A DNA stretch of 64,000 bases, taken from NCBI GenBank assembly GCA_036843405.1, contig DAITSJ010000010.1, positions 46,080 to 110,079 of the forward strand, given 5' to 3'. Made by a program: the position numbers and the translations under genes. Origin of the DNA: DGNJ01 sp002388905. Lineage in GTDB: Bacteria > Pseudomonadota > Gammaproteobacteria > Pseudomonadales > Porticoccaceae. A model generated the notes under the pieces. It saw nothing but the letters and a program-made list of their open reading frames with translations. It was not told the origin of the DNA and ran no database searches. Shown here piece after piece: positions 1 through 12,483 of this stretch (position 1 is the stretch's first letter; each line of letters begins with the position of its first letter).

Positions 1-2850
1 CCCAGAATGGAGGGCCTGCTGGAGACACTACTGGCCCGGCGCGAGCAATGGCTAGGCCCGGTTTTCAATGCCCGTGGCGCCCGGCCCATGCTGGAGGCGG
101 CTCTGCAATCCACCATTGCCGAAACCCTCGAAGACGCCCGCTCCGCCCTTGCCCCGGTCGCCGGCGAACTGGCCGGGCTGGTGGATTACGCGGCCCGCAA
201 CCTGGCGCGCCAGGCGCCCGACCACCCCCTCTGCCACTGCCTGGGACTGGACGATCTGCCGCCCGCGGCGGCCGACGCCGACAGTGTCCGCCAGTGGCGG
301 GCGATTGCCGATCTGTTGCTCAAAAAAGACGGCGACTGGCGGATCAAGGTCACCAAAACCAATGGCTTTCCCACCGCCAGGGATTCGGTTCAACCGGATC
401 GCGCGGAGCCGTCCAAGGAACTGTGGGGAGAAATCCTGGAACGCTGTCGGGCCAGGCCGGGGCTCGCCGGGCATCTGGAGGATATCCGCAATCTGCCCGA
501 CGATGCTTTCAGCGAGCACCAATGGGCGCTGCTGGACGCCCTGACGGTGGTGCTGCCCCGGCTGGCTTCCGAACTGTCAGTGATCTTTCAACAGCAGAAC
601 AGCTGCGATTTCACCGAAATCACCCTGGCCGCCCTGCGCGCCCTGGGCGACGAGGACAACCCTTCGGACCTGGGGCTTAAGCTCGACTACCGCATTCAGC
701 ACATCCTGGTGGACGAGGTTCAGGACACCTCCTTCCTGCAATTCAGCCTGTTGCGAAAGCTGGTGGCCGGCTGGCAGCCCGGGGACGGCCGCACCCTGTT
801 CGTGGTCGGCGACGGCATGCAATCCCTGTACGGCTTTCGCAACGCCAATGTCGGCCTGTTTCTGGAGGCCCGCCGCCTGCCCGTCAACCAGGTGCCCCTG
901 GCGCCCCTGGACCTGGAGGTCAACTTCCGGTCCGACCCCCGCATCCTGGACTGGATCAACCGGGTTTTCCCGGACGTTTTTCCCGCCGACGAGGATATCG
1001 GGCGCGGCGCCGTTCCCTACGCCCCGGCGGTGCCGGCGCGCACCGGGGTCGACAACAGTGGCGTCAGCCTCGACATCTTCGATGAGGCCGCACCGGGGCG
1101 ACTCGAGGCGGAGCGGGTGGTGGCGCACATCCGCGAAGCACGGCGCCAGGACCCGGACGGCAGCATTGCCATACTGGCCCGGGCCCGCAGCCATCTGGCC
1201 GAAATCACGGCCGCCCTGCACCGGGCCGGCATCCACTGGGAAGCCACGGATATAGACCCCCTTGCCTCGCGCATGCCCATCCTCGACCTGCTTTCCCTGA
1301 CCCGGGCCCTGTTGAATCCGGCGGACCGCATCGCCTGGCTGTCGATACTGCGCGCACCCTGGTGCGGGCTGGACCTGCATGATCTGCACCGGCTCGCGAC
1401 GGCGCCGGTGGAGCCCCTGGACGGGCAGGACCGCTTCTACTGGCTACCGGATCGGGTCGCCGACCCGGATGCCTGGCAGAGCCTGTCGGCTTCGGGGCGC
1501 GCGGCCATGACCCGCTGCGGGCCGATTCTCGACCAGGCCCGTCGCAACCGCTGGCGCCACCCCCTGCGGGCCTGGGTCGAGGGCACCTGGCTGGCCCTGG
1601 GCGGGCCGGCAACCCTGGCGGACGACACCGCCCAGACGTGGTGCCAGCAGTACTTCGACCTGCTCGAAAGCCATACCCGGGGCACGCAACTGGCCAGCGC
1701 CGAACTGTTCGAGCAGGCGGTGGAAAATCTTTATGCGGCTCCGGCCCGGGTCGCTTCGAGCGGTGCCGGACCGCCGGTCCAGGTAATGACCATCCACAAG
1801 TCCAAGGGCCTGGAGTTCGACACGGTGATCATTCCGGCTCTCGACCGGGGCGGTGCCGGCAATGACGCCGCCCTCCTCTACTGGCGGGAACGCCTCAGCC
1901 GGCGTGGCGAAAACCAGTTGCTGATCGCGCCGCCACTGGCGCCCGGGGAAACGGGCAATACCCTGGTGGAACACCTTAAGCGCGAGCAGACACTCAAGAG
2001 TCGGCTCGAGGACGCCCGGGTGCTCTATGTGGCCTGCACCCGGGCCAAAAAACGCCTCCGCCTGCTGTTTCGGGAACCGTCCAGATCGCCCCGGGCCGGC
2101 AGCCTGCTGGCCCGGCTCTGGCCCGCCATCGCCGGCGACCTGGAAGCCCCGGCGGGCGATGTGGTTGTCCACCGGCACAGCGCCGATGCGGGCCCGGCTC
2201 ACCAGCCGTCCAGTCCATACTCCCCGCCGACACAACTGACCCGCCTGCGCCCGGAGTGGCACAACCCCATTGTCACGGAAACGGCGACCGGGGAAACAGC
2301 CCCCGGGGGCGGGGAAAAACGTCGCCAGGACGATCCCCTGGCCAGGCATACCGGCACGGTTCTCCACCGCACCCTGAAGCAGGTGGTGGACGAGGGACTT
2401 GATCGATGGACCGGGGAGCGCATCCGGCAACAACGTGCGGCATGGCGCTTGCAACTCCGGGCCCTGGACGTGGATGCCGGAGAGGAAACCCTGGACCAGC
2501 TGCAGGACGCCCTGGTCAATGCGCTGGAGGACCCGACCGGCCGCTGGCTGCTCGACAACCGCCACCAGGGAGCCTGTGAGCTTGCACTGGGCTACATCGA
2601 TAACAGCGGCTCGCCGGCCACTTCGGTGGTCGACCGCACTTTTATCGATAACGGTACCCGCTGGATTGTTGACTACAAGTCCTCGGCACCGGCCCCCGGA
2701 CAGGACACGGAAAGCTTTCTGGCAAGCGAGGTCGCCCTTTACCAGGAACAGCTTGCGGGCTACCGCGAACTGTTCCGGGCCACCGGCGAGACCGAGATCC
2801 GCACCGCCCTCTACTTTCCGCGACTGCCCCGTTTGTCGGTGCTCGATTGA
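1..2850 (+). CDS. UvrD/RecB-type helicase with C-terminal nuclease domain, 5' end outside window
   Basis: This is the 3' part of a superfamily I DNA helicase fused to a RecB-like nuclease, expected to act in double-strand-break processing as an AddA/RecB analogue. The frame is open to the window edge and no Walker A motif is visible, so the start lies upstream. Counting from the first Met (base 7), visible motifs are VDEVQDT (235-241, Walker B/motif II), VVGDGMQSLYGFR (266-278, motif III), EVNFRSD (about 304, motif IV), VMTIHKSKG (593, motif V) and RVLYVACTRAKKR (about 671, motif VI). The PD-(D/E)XK nuclease signature DYKSS is at 889-893, after an upstream VVDR. A partner AddB-like nuclease would be expected upstream but cannot be seen. 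The function is firm at family level; the exact complex is inferred. Confidence 0.9.
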   Translation, partial: PRMEGLLETLLARREQWLGPVFNARGARPMLEAALQSTIAETLEDARSALAPVAGELAGLVDYAARNLARQAPDHPLCHCLGLDDLPPAAADADSVRQWRAIADLLLKKDGDWRIKVTKTNGFPTARDSVQPDRAEPSKELWGEILERCRARPGLAGHLEDIRNLPDDAFSEHQWALLDALTVVLPRLASELSVIFQQQNSCDFTEITLAALRALGDEDNPSDLGLKLDYRIQHILVDEVQDTSFLQFSLLRKLVAGWQPGDGRTLFVVGDGMQSLYGFRNANVGLFLEARRLPVNQVPLAPLDLEVNFRSDPRILDWINRVFPDVFPADEDIGRGAVPYAPAVPARTGVDNSGVSLDIFDEAAPGRLEAERVVAHIREARRQDPDGSIAILARARSHLAEITAALHRAGIHWEATDIDPLASRMPILDLLSLTRALLNPADRIAWLSILRAPWCGLDLHDLHRLATAPVEPLDGQDRFYWLPDRVADPDAWQSLSASGRAAMTRCGPILDQARRNRWRHPLRAWVEGTWLALGGPATLADDTAQTWCQQYFDLLESHTRGTQLASAELFEQAVENLYAAPARVASSGAGPPVQVMTIHKSKGLEFDTVIIPALDRGGAGNDAALLYWRERLSRRGENQLLIAPPLAPGETGNTLVEHLKREQTLKSRLEDARVLYVACTRAKKRLRLLFREPSRSPRAGSLLARLWPAIAGDLEAPAGDVVVHRHSADAGPAHQPSSPYSPPTQLTRLRPEWHNPIVTETATGETAPGGGEKRRQDDPLARHTGTVLHRTLKQVVDEGLDRWTGERIRQQRAAWRLQLRALDVDAGEETLDQLQDALVNALEDPTGRWLLDNRHQGACELALGYIDNSGSPATSVVDRTFIDNGTRWIVDYKSSAPAPGQDTESFLASEVALYQEQLAGYRELFRATGETEIRTALYFPRLPRLSVLD

Positions 2851-2978
2851 AAGCGGCAATGGCAGGGATTGTATAAATTTGCCCAAATAAAGGGCCTATT
2901 AAAGTAGAATACCGTCATAAAGTTGATTGTCCCGGCGCCCGCCAGGGGGCGGGACCCGAAGCGATACAGGTAGAAAGC

Positions 2979-4052
2979 ATGATAGAAAGGTTGTTGGAAA
3001 ACCTGAACATTGAGTCCCAGGAAGCCCTGATCACCCCCAACGGGCTCAAGCAGGAGATTCCGATCACGGAAGCCGCCGCCGAAACCGTGGTCAGGGGCCG
3101 GGAGGCGGTCCAGAATATCCTCGACGGCAAGGACCACCGGATCATGATCGTGGTGGGTCCCTGCTCAATCCACGACCTGAAAGCCGCCAAGGAATACGCG
3201 GGCCGGCTCCGGGAACTGGCCGACGAAGTGGACGACACCCTGCTGATTATCATGCGGGTCTATTTCGAGAAACCCCGGACCACGGTGGGCTGGAAAGGCC
3301 TTATCAACGACCCCTACCTGAACGACTCCTTCAAGATCCAGGAAGGTCTTCACATCGGCCGCCAGTTGCTCATGGATATCTCCGAAATGGGCCTGCCCAC
3401 CGCCACCGAGGCCCTTGACCCTATTTCGCCCCAGTACATGCAGGACCTGATCAGCTGGTCCGCCATCGGCGCCCGCACCACCGAATCCCAGACTCACCGG
3501 GAGATGGCCAGCGGCCTGACCTCCGCCGTGGGTTTCAAAAACGGCACTGACGGCAGCCTGTCGGTAGCCATCAACGCCCTGAAGTCGGTTACCAAGCCTC
3601 ACCGTTTCCTGGGCATCAACGGCGAGGGTCGGGTCTCCATCGTCACCACCCGGGGCAATCCCTACGCTCACGTGGTATTGCGCGGCGGCGACGGCAAGCC
3701 CAACTACGACTCCGTCAGCGTATCCCTGTGCGAGCAGACCCTGAGAGAGGCGGGCATCACGCCCCGGATCATGGTGGACTGCAGCCACGCCAACTCCAAT
3801 AAAAACCACGAACTGCAACCGCTGGTACTCGAGAATATCGGCAACCAGATCGCCGAGGGCAACAGGTCCATCTGCGGCGCCATGATCGAGAGCCACCTGC
3901 ACGCCGGCAACCAGAAGATCCCGGATAACCTGGATGACCTCAAGTACGGCGTGTCCATCACCGACGCCTGCATCGACTGGGAAACCACGGAAGAAACGCT
4001 CAGGGACCTGCGCCTGCGCATCAAGGACTTTCTCCCCGGCCGCTACCAGTAG
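2979..4052 (+). CDS. 3-deoxy-7-phosphoheptulonate (DAHP) synthase, AroF/AroG/AroH type
   Basis: It condenses phosphoenolpyruvate and erythrose 4-phosphate in the first step of the shikimate pathway. The 357-aa length is typical of the class I-alpha enzymes. Seen are VGPCSIHD (the metal-ligand Cys and the PEP-site start), the KPRTTVGWKG loop, the SHANSNK motif, IESHLHAGNQ and the SITDACIDW C-terminal metal ligand. The ATG at 2979 is the first reasonable start. Which feedback-controlled isozyme (Phe, Tyr or Trp) this is cannot be decided by eye. It appears to be monocistronic: a 128-bp gap precedes it and a strong terminator follows it. Confidence 0.95.
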   Translation: MIERLLENLNIESQEALITPNGLKQEIPITEAAAETVVRGREAVQNILDGKDHRIMIVVGPCSIHDLKAAKEYAGRLRELADEVDDTLLIIMRVYFEKPRTTVGWKGLINDPYLNDSFKIQEGLHIGRQLLMDISEMGLPTATEALDPISPQYMQDLISWSAIGARTTESQTHREMASGLTSAVGFKNGTDGSLSVAINALKSVTKPHRFLGINGEGRVSIVTTRGNPYAHVVLRGGDGKPNYDSVSVSLCEQTLREAGITPRIMVDCSHANSNKNHELQPLVLENIGNQIAEGNRSICGAMIESHLHAGNQKIPDNLDDLKYGVSITDACIDWETTEETLRDLRLRIKDFLPGRYQ

Positions 4053-4068
4053 CGGCGAGGCGCAAGAC

Positions 4069-4098
4069 GCCCGGGAGCCTGCCTCCCGGGCTCTTTTG
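4069..4098 (+). terminator. Rho-independent terminator after DAHP synthase
   Basis: A perfect 9-bp stem GCCCGGGAG / CTCCCGGGC with a 5-nt loop (4078-4082) is followed by TCTTTTG. It lies 17 bases after the DAHP synthase stop codon and ends that transcript. Confidence 0.88.
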
Positions 4099-4177
4099 TA
4101 CTATCTTCCCACCATACAGGAACCGGCAGCGCCGAGCGCTTCCGTTGGCCAGCAGATACCGACAAAGGGGGCATTGC

Positions 4178-4957
4178 TTGCTTGATAGCACGAAAAACAA
4201 GAGAGGGGGTTGCAGCGCCTGTCGCGACGGCGACGCCCTGGACTTTTCCATTTCCATGGCTTTCCAGCCCATTGTCGACATGGAAACCGGTGACGTTTTC
4301 GCCCAGGAAGCCCTGGTGCGGGGGCCGGGCAACGAGCCCGCCGGCAAGATATTTCGGCGGGTTAATGACGACAACCGGTACCAGTTCGACCAGGCGTGCC
4401 GGGTCAGGGCCATCGAACTGGCCGCCAGCCTGGGCATGGAATCCCTGCTCAGCATCAACTTCATGCCCAATGCCGTGTACCAGCCCGAGCGCTGTATCAG
4501 GACCACTCTGCAAGCGGCGGAAGCCCATAACTTCCCCATCGAGCGGATCATTTTCGAGATCACCGAGAGCGAAAAGATCGAGGACCACAAGCACCTGCGC
4601 GATATCGTCCTTCACTATCAGGAGAGGGGGTTTCTCACCGCCATCGACGATTTCGGCGCCGGCTATTCCGGACTCGGACTGCTCGCCGAGTTGCAGACGG
4701 ACCTGGTAAAACTGGACATGGCCCTGATCCGGGACATACACCGGGACAAACCGCGCCAGGCCATCGTCCGGGGTACTGTCCAGACCTGCGACGATCTGGG
4801 TATCCGGGTCATCGCCGAGGGCGTGGAAAGCCGGGAAGAACTCGAAACACTCCGGCAGGCGGGCATTCGCCTGTTTCAGGGATATTATTTTGCCCGACCC
4901 GCTTTCGAGGGCCAGGCCAGGGTACCCCCGGACAGGCTCGTCGTCGCGCCGGATTGA
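4178..4957 (+). CDS. EAL-domain cyclic-di-GMP phosphodiesterase
   Basis: Stand-alone EAL-domain protein predicted to hydrolyse cyclic di-GMP. All hallmark elements are visible: EALVRG, the NFMP asparagine, ITESE, DDFGAGYSGL, VKLDM, AEGVES and FQGYYFARP, so it should be catalytically active. No GGDEF, PAS, HAMP or membrane segment is present; it is a soluble, single-domain protein of about 259 aa. I chose TTG 4178 because a GGGGG Shine-Dalgarno tract sits 6 nt upstream. The frame could also start at TTG 4145. The N-terminus carries a short CSACRDGD motif before the domain that may bind a metal or a partner. It is isolated, between the DAHP synthase terminator and convergent nfuA. Confidence 0.88.
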   Translation: MLDSTKNKRGGCSACRDGDALDFSISMAFQPIVDMETGDVFAQEALVRGPGNEPAGKIFRRVNDDNRYQFDQACRVRAIELAASLGMESLLSINFMPNAVYQPERCIRTTLQAAEAHNFPIERIIFEITESEKIEDHKHLRDIVLHYQERGFLTAIDDFGAGYSGLGLLAELQTDLVKLDMALIRDIHRDKPRQAIVRGTVQTCDDLGIRVIAEGVESREELETLRQAGIRLFQGYYFARPAFEGQARVPPDRLVVAPD

Positions 4958-5062
4958 CAGTCAGGGTCGGGCCGGCGCTCCGGCAAGGGCAAGTGCCGTC
5001 CGCCCCTGGCCGGACGCTAGTCGAAGACAGTAGCCGGCCAGGCACCCCGCCCCGCCAATGGC

Positions 5063-5644
5063 CTACATGTAGGCGTTAGTGGTATCGGTGTGGTCGGTGG
5101 CGTCGCGAATGCCCTTGAGCTCGGGAACTTTCTCCAGCAATGTCTTTTCCACCCCGTGCTTGAGGGTGACATCCACCATGCCACAGCCCTGACAGCCGCC
5201 GCCGAAGCGAAGCACGGCGACATCGTCGGTCAGATCCTCGAGACTGACCATACCGCCGTGGGCGGCGAGGCCGGGATTGATTTCGCTGTGCAGGACATAG
5301 TTGATCTTGTCTTCCAGGGGACTGTCGTCGGAAACCCGGGGCAGACGTGAATTGGGGGCGCGGATGGTCAACTGGCCGCCCATGCGGTCCTCGGCGAAGT
5401 CAACCTTGGCCTCTTCCAGGAAGGGCAGGCTGCGCTTCTCGATATAGGCATTGAAACCATCCAGCTCGATGACCTCGTCGTCCTCTTTTTCCTCGCCGGG
5501 ACGACAGTAGGCAATACAGGTCTCGGCACTGGGCGTTCCAGGGTCGGACACGAATACGCGGATGCCGATGCCCTCGCAATCCTGCTTGGCCAGCAGTTTG
5601 CCCAGATAATCGACGGCACTGTCAGTGATTTCGATGTTGGTCAT
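5063..5644 (-). CDS. nfuA: Fe/S biogenesis protein NfuA
   Basis: Iron-sulfur carrier that receives 4Fe-4S clusters and delivers them to target apoproteins, and is known to matter under oxidative stress or iron limitation. The 193-aa length matches NfuA. The N-terminal part is a degenerate A-type (IscA-like) scaffold domain. The C-terminal Nfu domain begins near residue 105 and carries the cluster-binding CXXC in GGGCQGCGM. It is transcribed divergently from metH. A palindrome resembling an IscR type 1 site lies just upstream of its start (see 5653-5678). AGGA, 6 nt before the ATG, is the likely ribosome-binding site. Confidence 0.95.
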   Translation of the reverse strand: MTNIEITDSAVDYLGKLLAKQDCEGIGIRVFVSDPGTPSAETCIAYCRPGEEKEDDEVIELDGFNAYIEKRSLPFLEEAKVDFAEDRMGGQLTIRAPNSRLPRVSDDSPLEDKINYVLHSEINPGLAAHGGMVSLEDLTDDVAVLRFGGGCQGCGMVDVTLKHGVEKTLLEKVPELKGIRDATDHTDTTNAYM

Positions 5645-5652
5645 GTCTTCCT

Positions 5653-5678
5653 AAACCCGACTAAATTAGTCATGTATT
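5653..5678 (-). promoter_or_regulatory. Candidate IscR type 1 operator of nfuA
   Basis: Inverted repeat centred on GACTAAATTAGTC (5659-5671), flanked by CCC on one side and ATG/TATT on the other. Read on the nfuA strand it resembles the IscR type 1 pattern (a palindrome with GACT and AGTC half-sites around an A/T core). IscR control of nfuA is known in Escherichia coli. The site ends only 9 bases before the start codon, so it would overlap the promoter or leader. The match is by eye. Confidence 0.5.
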
Positions 5679-5735
5679 TTAGCAGGGAGTTGTCCCCGGC
5701 GACAAGCTGCGGGACGGCACCGTGCCTGCCAAAAA

Positions 5736-5763
5736 CCTTATATCAAATTATTTTGATATAAGG
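5736..5763. promoter_or_regulatory. Perfect 12-bp-arm palindrome upstream of metH (candidate methionine/SAH operator)
   Basis: CCTTATATCAAA and TTTGATATAAGG form a perfect inverted repeat with a 4-nt A/T spacer (5748-5751). It lies between divergent nfuA and metH, 52 bases before the chosen metH ATG. No U-run follows, so it is not a terminator. The shape is that of a dimeric repressor site. SahR, an ArsR-family S-adenosylhomocysteine sensor known to control methionine-cycle genes in Proteobacteria, is a candidate. No regulator gene is present in the window, and the assignment is inference. Confidence 0.6.
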
Positions 5764-5814
5764 GCGGGCCGTGCTAGAATGCCCGGCTTCGAACCAACCA
5801 GCCAAAGCGACAGT

Positions 5815-9536
<3,722 letters not shown>

Positions 9537-9540
<4 letters not shown>

Positions 9541-9815
9541 ATAGCAACGACAATCGACAGGAGCACAGTTCCCGACAGGAACAGGATTCCAGACCGGAAG
9601 AAACCCCCGATGCCGATAACAGACCGGGATTCTCGCAGGTGCTGAAAAGCACCCTGGCCGCCGCACTTGGCGTACAGAGCAACAAGAACCGGGAGCGGGA
9701 CTTCAAGCACGGCAGCATCAAGGTCTTTGCCATTGCCGGGACCCTCTTCACGGTGATTTTTATCGCCGTGATTATCCTGGTGGTCAAGCTTGTCCTGCGC
9801 AGTGCGGGAATGTAG
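9537..9815 (+). CDS. DUF2970 family small membrane protein
   Basis: 92-aa protein whose ATG overlaps the metH stop by 4 bases, with a strong AGGGGAGA ribosome-binding site inside metH. The first 35 residues are hydrophilic and Gln/Asp/Arg-rich. Next comes a conserved block (VLKSTLAAALGVQ, then NRERDFKHGS), followed by one C-terminal membrane helix (about 63-87). This pattern is that of the DUF2970 family, found in many Proteobacteria with no assigned function. The tight overlap implies co-translation with metH, but a role in methionine metabolism is not established. Confidence 0.8.
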
Positions 9816-9944
9816 CGAGCCTCTCCGGCCCCGGTAGCGGCAAGGACACCAACCGGGTAACACCGGGTAACCGGCCGAAAAACCGGACCCTCGCGAGTGT
9901 GCCGCTTAAGCGGCCGGCGTTACGGCGGCGTTCTGGCCCGGCTG

Positions 9945-10061
9945 CTATTGCCCGCTCAACCAGAATACAGCGGCAACAATAACAATGGCCATCAGGGAAA
10001 GCGCGGCCCAGGCATCCGCACGGGAATCGGCTCCCCGCTCGTTCGAAGCGTTATCGGTCAT
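9945..10061 (-). CDS. Small single-pass membrane protein, 38 aa
   Basis: A 38-codon gene starting MTDNASNERG and ending FWLSGQ. A hydrophilic N-terminal half precedes a C-terminal hydrophobic helix (about residues 19-35: alternating Ala, Leu, Ile and Val, then FWL). CGGAG lies 8 nt upstream of the ATG. It fills the otherwise empty strand between the metH/DUF2970 unit and cysI and is oriented against both. The length, ribosome-binding site and clean amphipathic/transmembrane pattern support a real gene. No function can be given. Confidence 0.6.
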   Translation of the reverse strand: MTDNASNERGADSRADAWAALSLMAIVIVAAVFWLSGQ

Positions 10062-10343
10062 GGCTTGACTCCGGTTAGTCTCGGTCGAAACGGCGCGCAT
10101 TGTAGCAGTGTCCCCGGCGCTTGTCGCGCTGCCCGAACCGCCGGCCCCCGGCCGTTATTTTCGCCGGTTGGCAACACCGGCGAACTCATGGCGTCTTATA
10201 CTCCGACGCTTGATTCATAGACAAAAAAGGTGTTTCCCCCCGGCCCCGGCCAGCGCTTATCATACCCCACACCGGCCCTGACAGGCGGCGCCGTTCTGTG
10301 TATCATTGCGCCCCCGGAAGAGCCAAGCCCGCACGGACACCGC

Positions 10344-12005
10344 ATGTATCAATACGACGAATTCGATCGACAGTTGCTCGAGGAAAGGGTCGCCCAGTTC
10401 CGCGGCCAGACCCAGCGCTACCTGGACGGGGAAATCACCGAACAGGAATTCCTGCCCCTGCGACTGCAGAACGGCCTGTACATCCAGCGCCTGGCGCCCA
10501 TGCTGCGCATCGCCGTGCCCTACGGCCTGCTGTCGTCCAGGCAGCTCCGTCAACTGGCCTACGTCTGCCGGCATTACGACAAGGGCTACGCTCACTTTAC
10601 CACCCGCCAGAATCTCCAGTTGAACTGGCCCCGGCTCGAGGAAGTCCCCGACATCCTCGCCGACCTGGCCAAGGTGGAAATGCACGCCATCCAGACCAGC
10701 GGCAACTGCATCCGCAATGTCACTTCCGACCAGTTCGCCGGTATCGCCCCGGACGAGATCGAGGACCCCCGCCCCTGGTGCGAACTGATTCGCCAGTGGT
10801 CCACCTTCCACCCGGAATTCGCCTTCCTGCCGCGCAAGTTCAAGATTGCCGTCAGCGGCTCGGAGCAGGATCGGGCGGCCATCCAGGTCCACGATATCGG
10901 TATCCAGATAGTACGCAACAGCGAGGGAGACACCGGTTTTGCCATCTATGTCGGCGGCGGCCTGGGCCGCACACCGGTGGTCGGCAAGTGTATCCGGGAG
11001 TTCCTGCCCTGGCGTCACCTGCTCACCTACCTGGAGGCGATCCTCCGGGTCTACAACCGCTACGGTCGCCGGGACAACAAGTTCAAGGCCCGCATCAAGA
11101 TACTGGTCAAGGCCTGGACCCCCGAGGTGTTCGCCGAGAAAGTGGAGGCGGAGTGGGCCAATCTGGTCGACACCCCCGCCACACTTACCGAGGAAGAAGT
11201 CCGCCGGGCCAGGGGCTTTTTCACCCTGCCCGACTACCGAAGCCTGGATGACCAGACAGCCGAGCAGCAACTGGCGCAACAGGCCCGCGAACACGGGGCC
11301 TTCGGCAAGTGGCTCGAACGTAACCGGACGGCCCATCGCATCCCCGGCTACGCGGCTGTGACCCTTTCCCTCAAGCCCACCGGCGTGGCTCCGGGGGACG
11401 TCACCGACAGCCAACTGGAAGCCATTGCCGATCTCGCCGATGACTACAGCTTCGGTGAGGTGCGGGTCACCCACAGCCAGAATGTTGTCCTGGCGGACGT
11501 GGAGAAAAGCCGGCTGTTTGAACTCTGGCAAAAACTCAAGCCCCTGGGTTTTGCCACACCCAACATCGGCACGCTGACCGATATCATCGCCTGCCCCGGC
11601 GGCGATTTCTGTTCCCTGGCCAATGCCAAATCCATACCCGTCGCGGAAGCCATCCAGCGCCGCTTCGACGACCTGGATTATGTCTACGACCTAGGTAACC
11701 TGAGCCTCAATATTTCGGGGTGCATGAACGCCTGCGGCCACCACCACGTGGGTAATATCGGCGTCCTGGGCGTCGACAAAAAAGGCGAGGAGTTTTACCA
11801 GATCCAGTTGGGCGGCAGCTCCGACCGGGATTCCTCCCTGGGCAATGTCCTCGGCCCCTCTTTCTATCGCGACCAGGTGCCGGATGTGGTGGACAAGATC
11901 CTCCAGGTCTATGTGGAACAACGGCACGAAGAGGAACTCTTTATCGACACCTACCGGCGGGTGGGCCTGGATCCCTTCAAGGAACGCGTCTATGCAGCTG
12001 ATTAA
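10344..12005 (+). CDS. cysI: Siroheme sulfite/nitrite reductase, CysI-type hemoprotein
   Basis: It reduces sulfite to sulfide by six electrons in assimilatory sulfur metabolism. From ATG 10344 it is 553 aa. It shows the two-fold ferredoxin-like repeat of the family and the siroheme/4Fe-4S ligand cysteines in CPGGDFC (about 416-422) and SGCMNACGHHH (about 458). Nitrite reductases share this fold. Pairing with a DUF934 gene, the usual partner of cysI in Pseudomonas-type genomes, favours sulfite. The open frame reaches back to 10230, but that upstream peptide is unlike the family. Its 3' end overlaps the next gene by 14 bases. Confidence 0.92.
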   Translation: MYQYDEFDRQLLEERVAQFRGQTQRYLDGEITEQEFLPLRLQNGLYIQRLAPMLRIAVPYGLLSSRQLRQLAYVCRHYDKGYAHFTTRQNLQLNWPRLEEVPDILADLAKVEMHAIQTSGNCIRNVTSDQFAGIAPDEIEDPRPWCELIRQWSTFHPEFAFLPRKFKIAVSGSEQDRAAIQVHDIGIQIVRNSEGDTGFAIYVGGGLGRTPVVGKCIREFLPWRHLLTYLEAILRVYNRYGRRDNKFKARIKILVKAWTPEVFAEKVEAEWANLVDTPATLTEEEVRRARGFFTLPDYRSLDDQTAEQQLAQQAREHGAFGKWLERNRTAHRIPGYAAVTLSLKPTGVAPGDVTDSQLEAIADLADDYSFGEVRVTHSQNVVLADVEKSRLFELWQKLKPLGFATPNIGTLTDIIACPGGDFCSLANAKSIPVAEAIQRRFDDLDYVYDLGNLSLNISGCMNACGHHHVGNIGVLGVDKKGEEFYQIQLGGSSDRDSSLGNVLGPSFYRDQVPDVVDKILQVYVEQRHEEELFIDTYRRVGLDPFKERVYAAD

Positions 12006-12483
12006 GGACAACGCGGTCGTCGCCGACGACTGGCAGTTTATCCCCCGGGACCATGAGGGCGATCTGCCCGCCGGCAAGCTCCTGGTTCCCCTGGAGCAAT
12101 GGCTCGCACTCAGGAACGATCCCGGCGAGAACCGGCAACTGGCGCCCTGGATCGACAGCGACGAGGAAGTGGAACCGGTCGCGGAACAACTGCTCGACGA
12201 ACCCCTCGTGGCAGTACACTTTCCTGTCTTCATGGACGGTCGCGGCTTTTCCACCGGCCGTCTCTTGCGGGAACGCTACGGTTTCCAGGGCGAGTTGCGG
12301 GCGATCGGCCATGTAATCCGGGATCAGCTTTTCTACCTGAAGCGGTGCGGTTTCAACGCCTTCTCCCTGCGAGATGGCACCGACCTGAAGGCAGCTCTCG
12401 ACTCCCTGGAGGATTTCTCCGTCGCCTACCAGGGCGCCACCGACAACCCCGAACCCCTCTTCCGGCGACGCAACGGCGAATAG
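11992..12483 (+). CDS. DUF934 family protein linked to sulfite reduction
   Basis: 163-aa soluble protein starting at ATG 11992, inside the end of cysI, so the two are translationally linked. Seen are the family-typical block FPVFMDGRGFSTGRLLRERYG (two overlapping short motifs: FPVFMDGRGFS and GRLLRER), GELRAIG and the YLKRCGFNAF segment. DUF934 proteins are found next to cysI in many Proteobacteria and are often labelled 'oxidoreductase probably involved in sulfite reduction', but their biochemical role is not established. No cysH lies next to it here, unlike in some relatives. Confidence 0.85.
   Translation: MQLIKDNAVVADDWQFIPRDHEGDLPAGKLLVPLEQWLALRNDPGENRQLAPWIDSDEEVEPVAEQLLDEPLVAVHFPVFMDGRGFSTGRLLRERYGFQGELRAIGHVIRDQLFYLKRCGFNAFSLRDGTDLKAALDSLEDFSVAYQGATDNPEPLFRRRNGE

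Noticed and set aside
1444..2886. 480-aa minus-strand frame
   Set aside because: Antisense to the helicase gene, with Gly/Gln/Val-rich shadow composition.
5722..5814. N-terminal extension of metH from GTG 5722
   Set aside because: It contains the perfect palindrome and does not resemble MetH; ATG 5815 gives the normal N-terminus.
9901..9914. Perfect 14-bp palindrome GCCGCTTAAGCGGC
   Set aside because: No loop, no U-run and no nearby promoter to regulate; no function can be supported.
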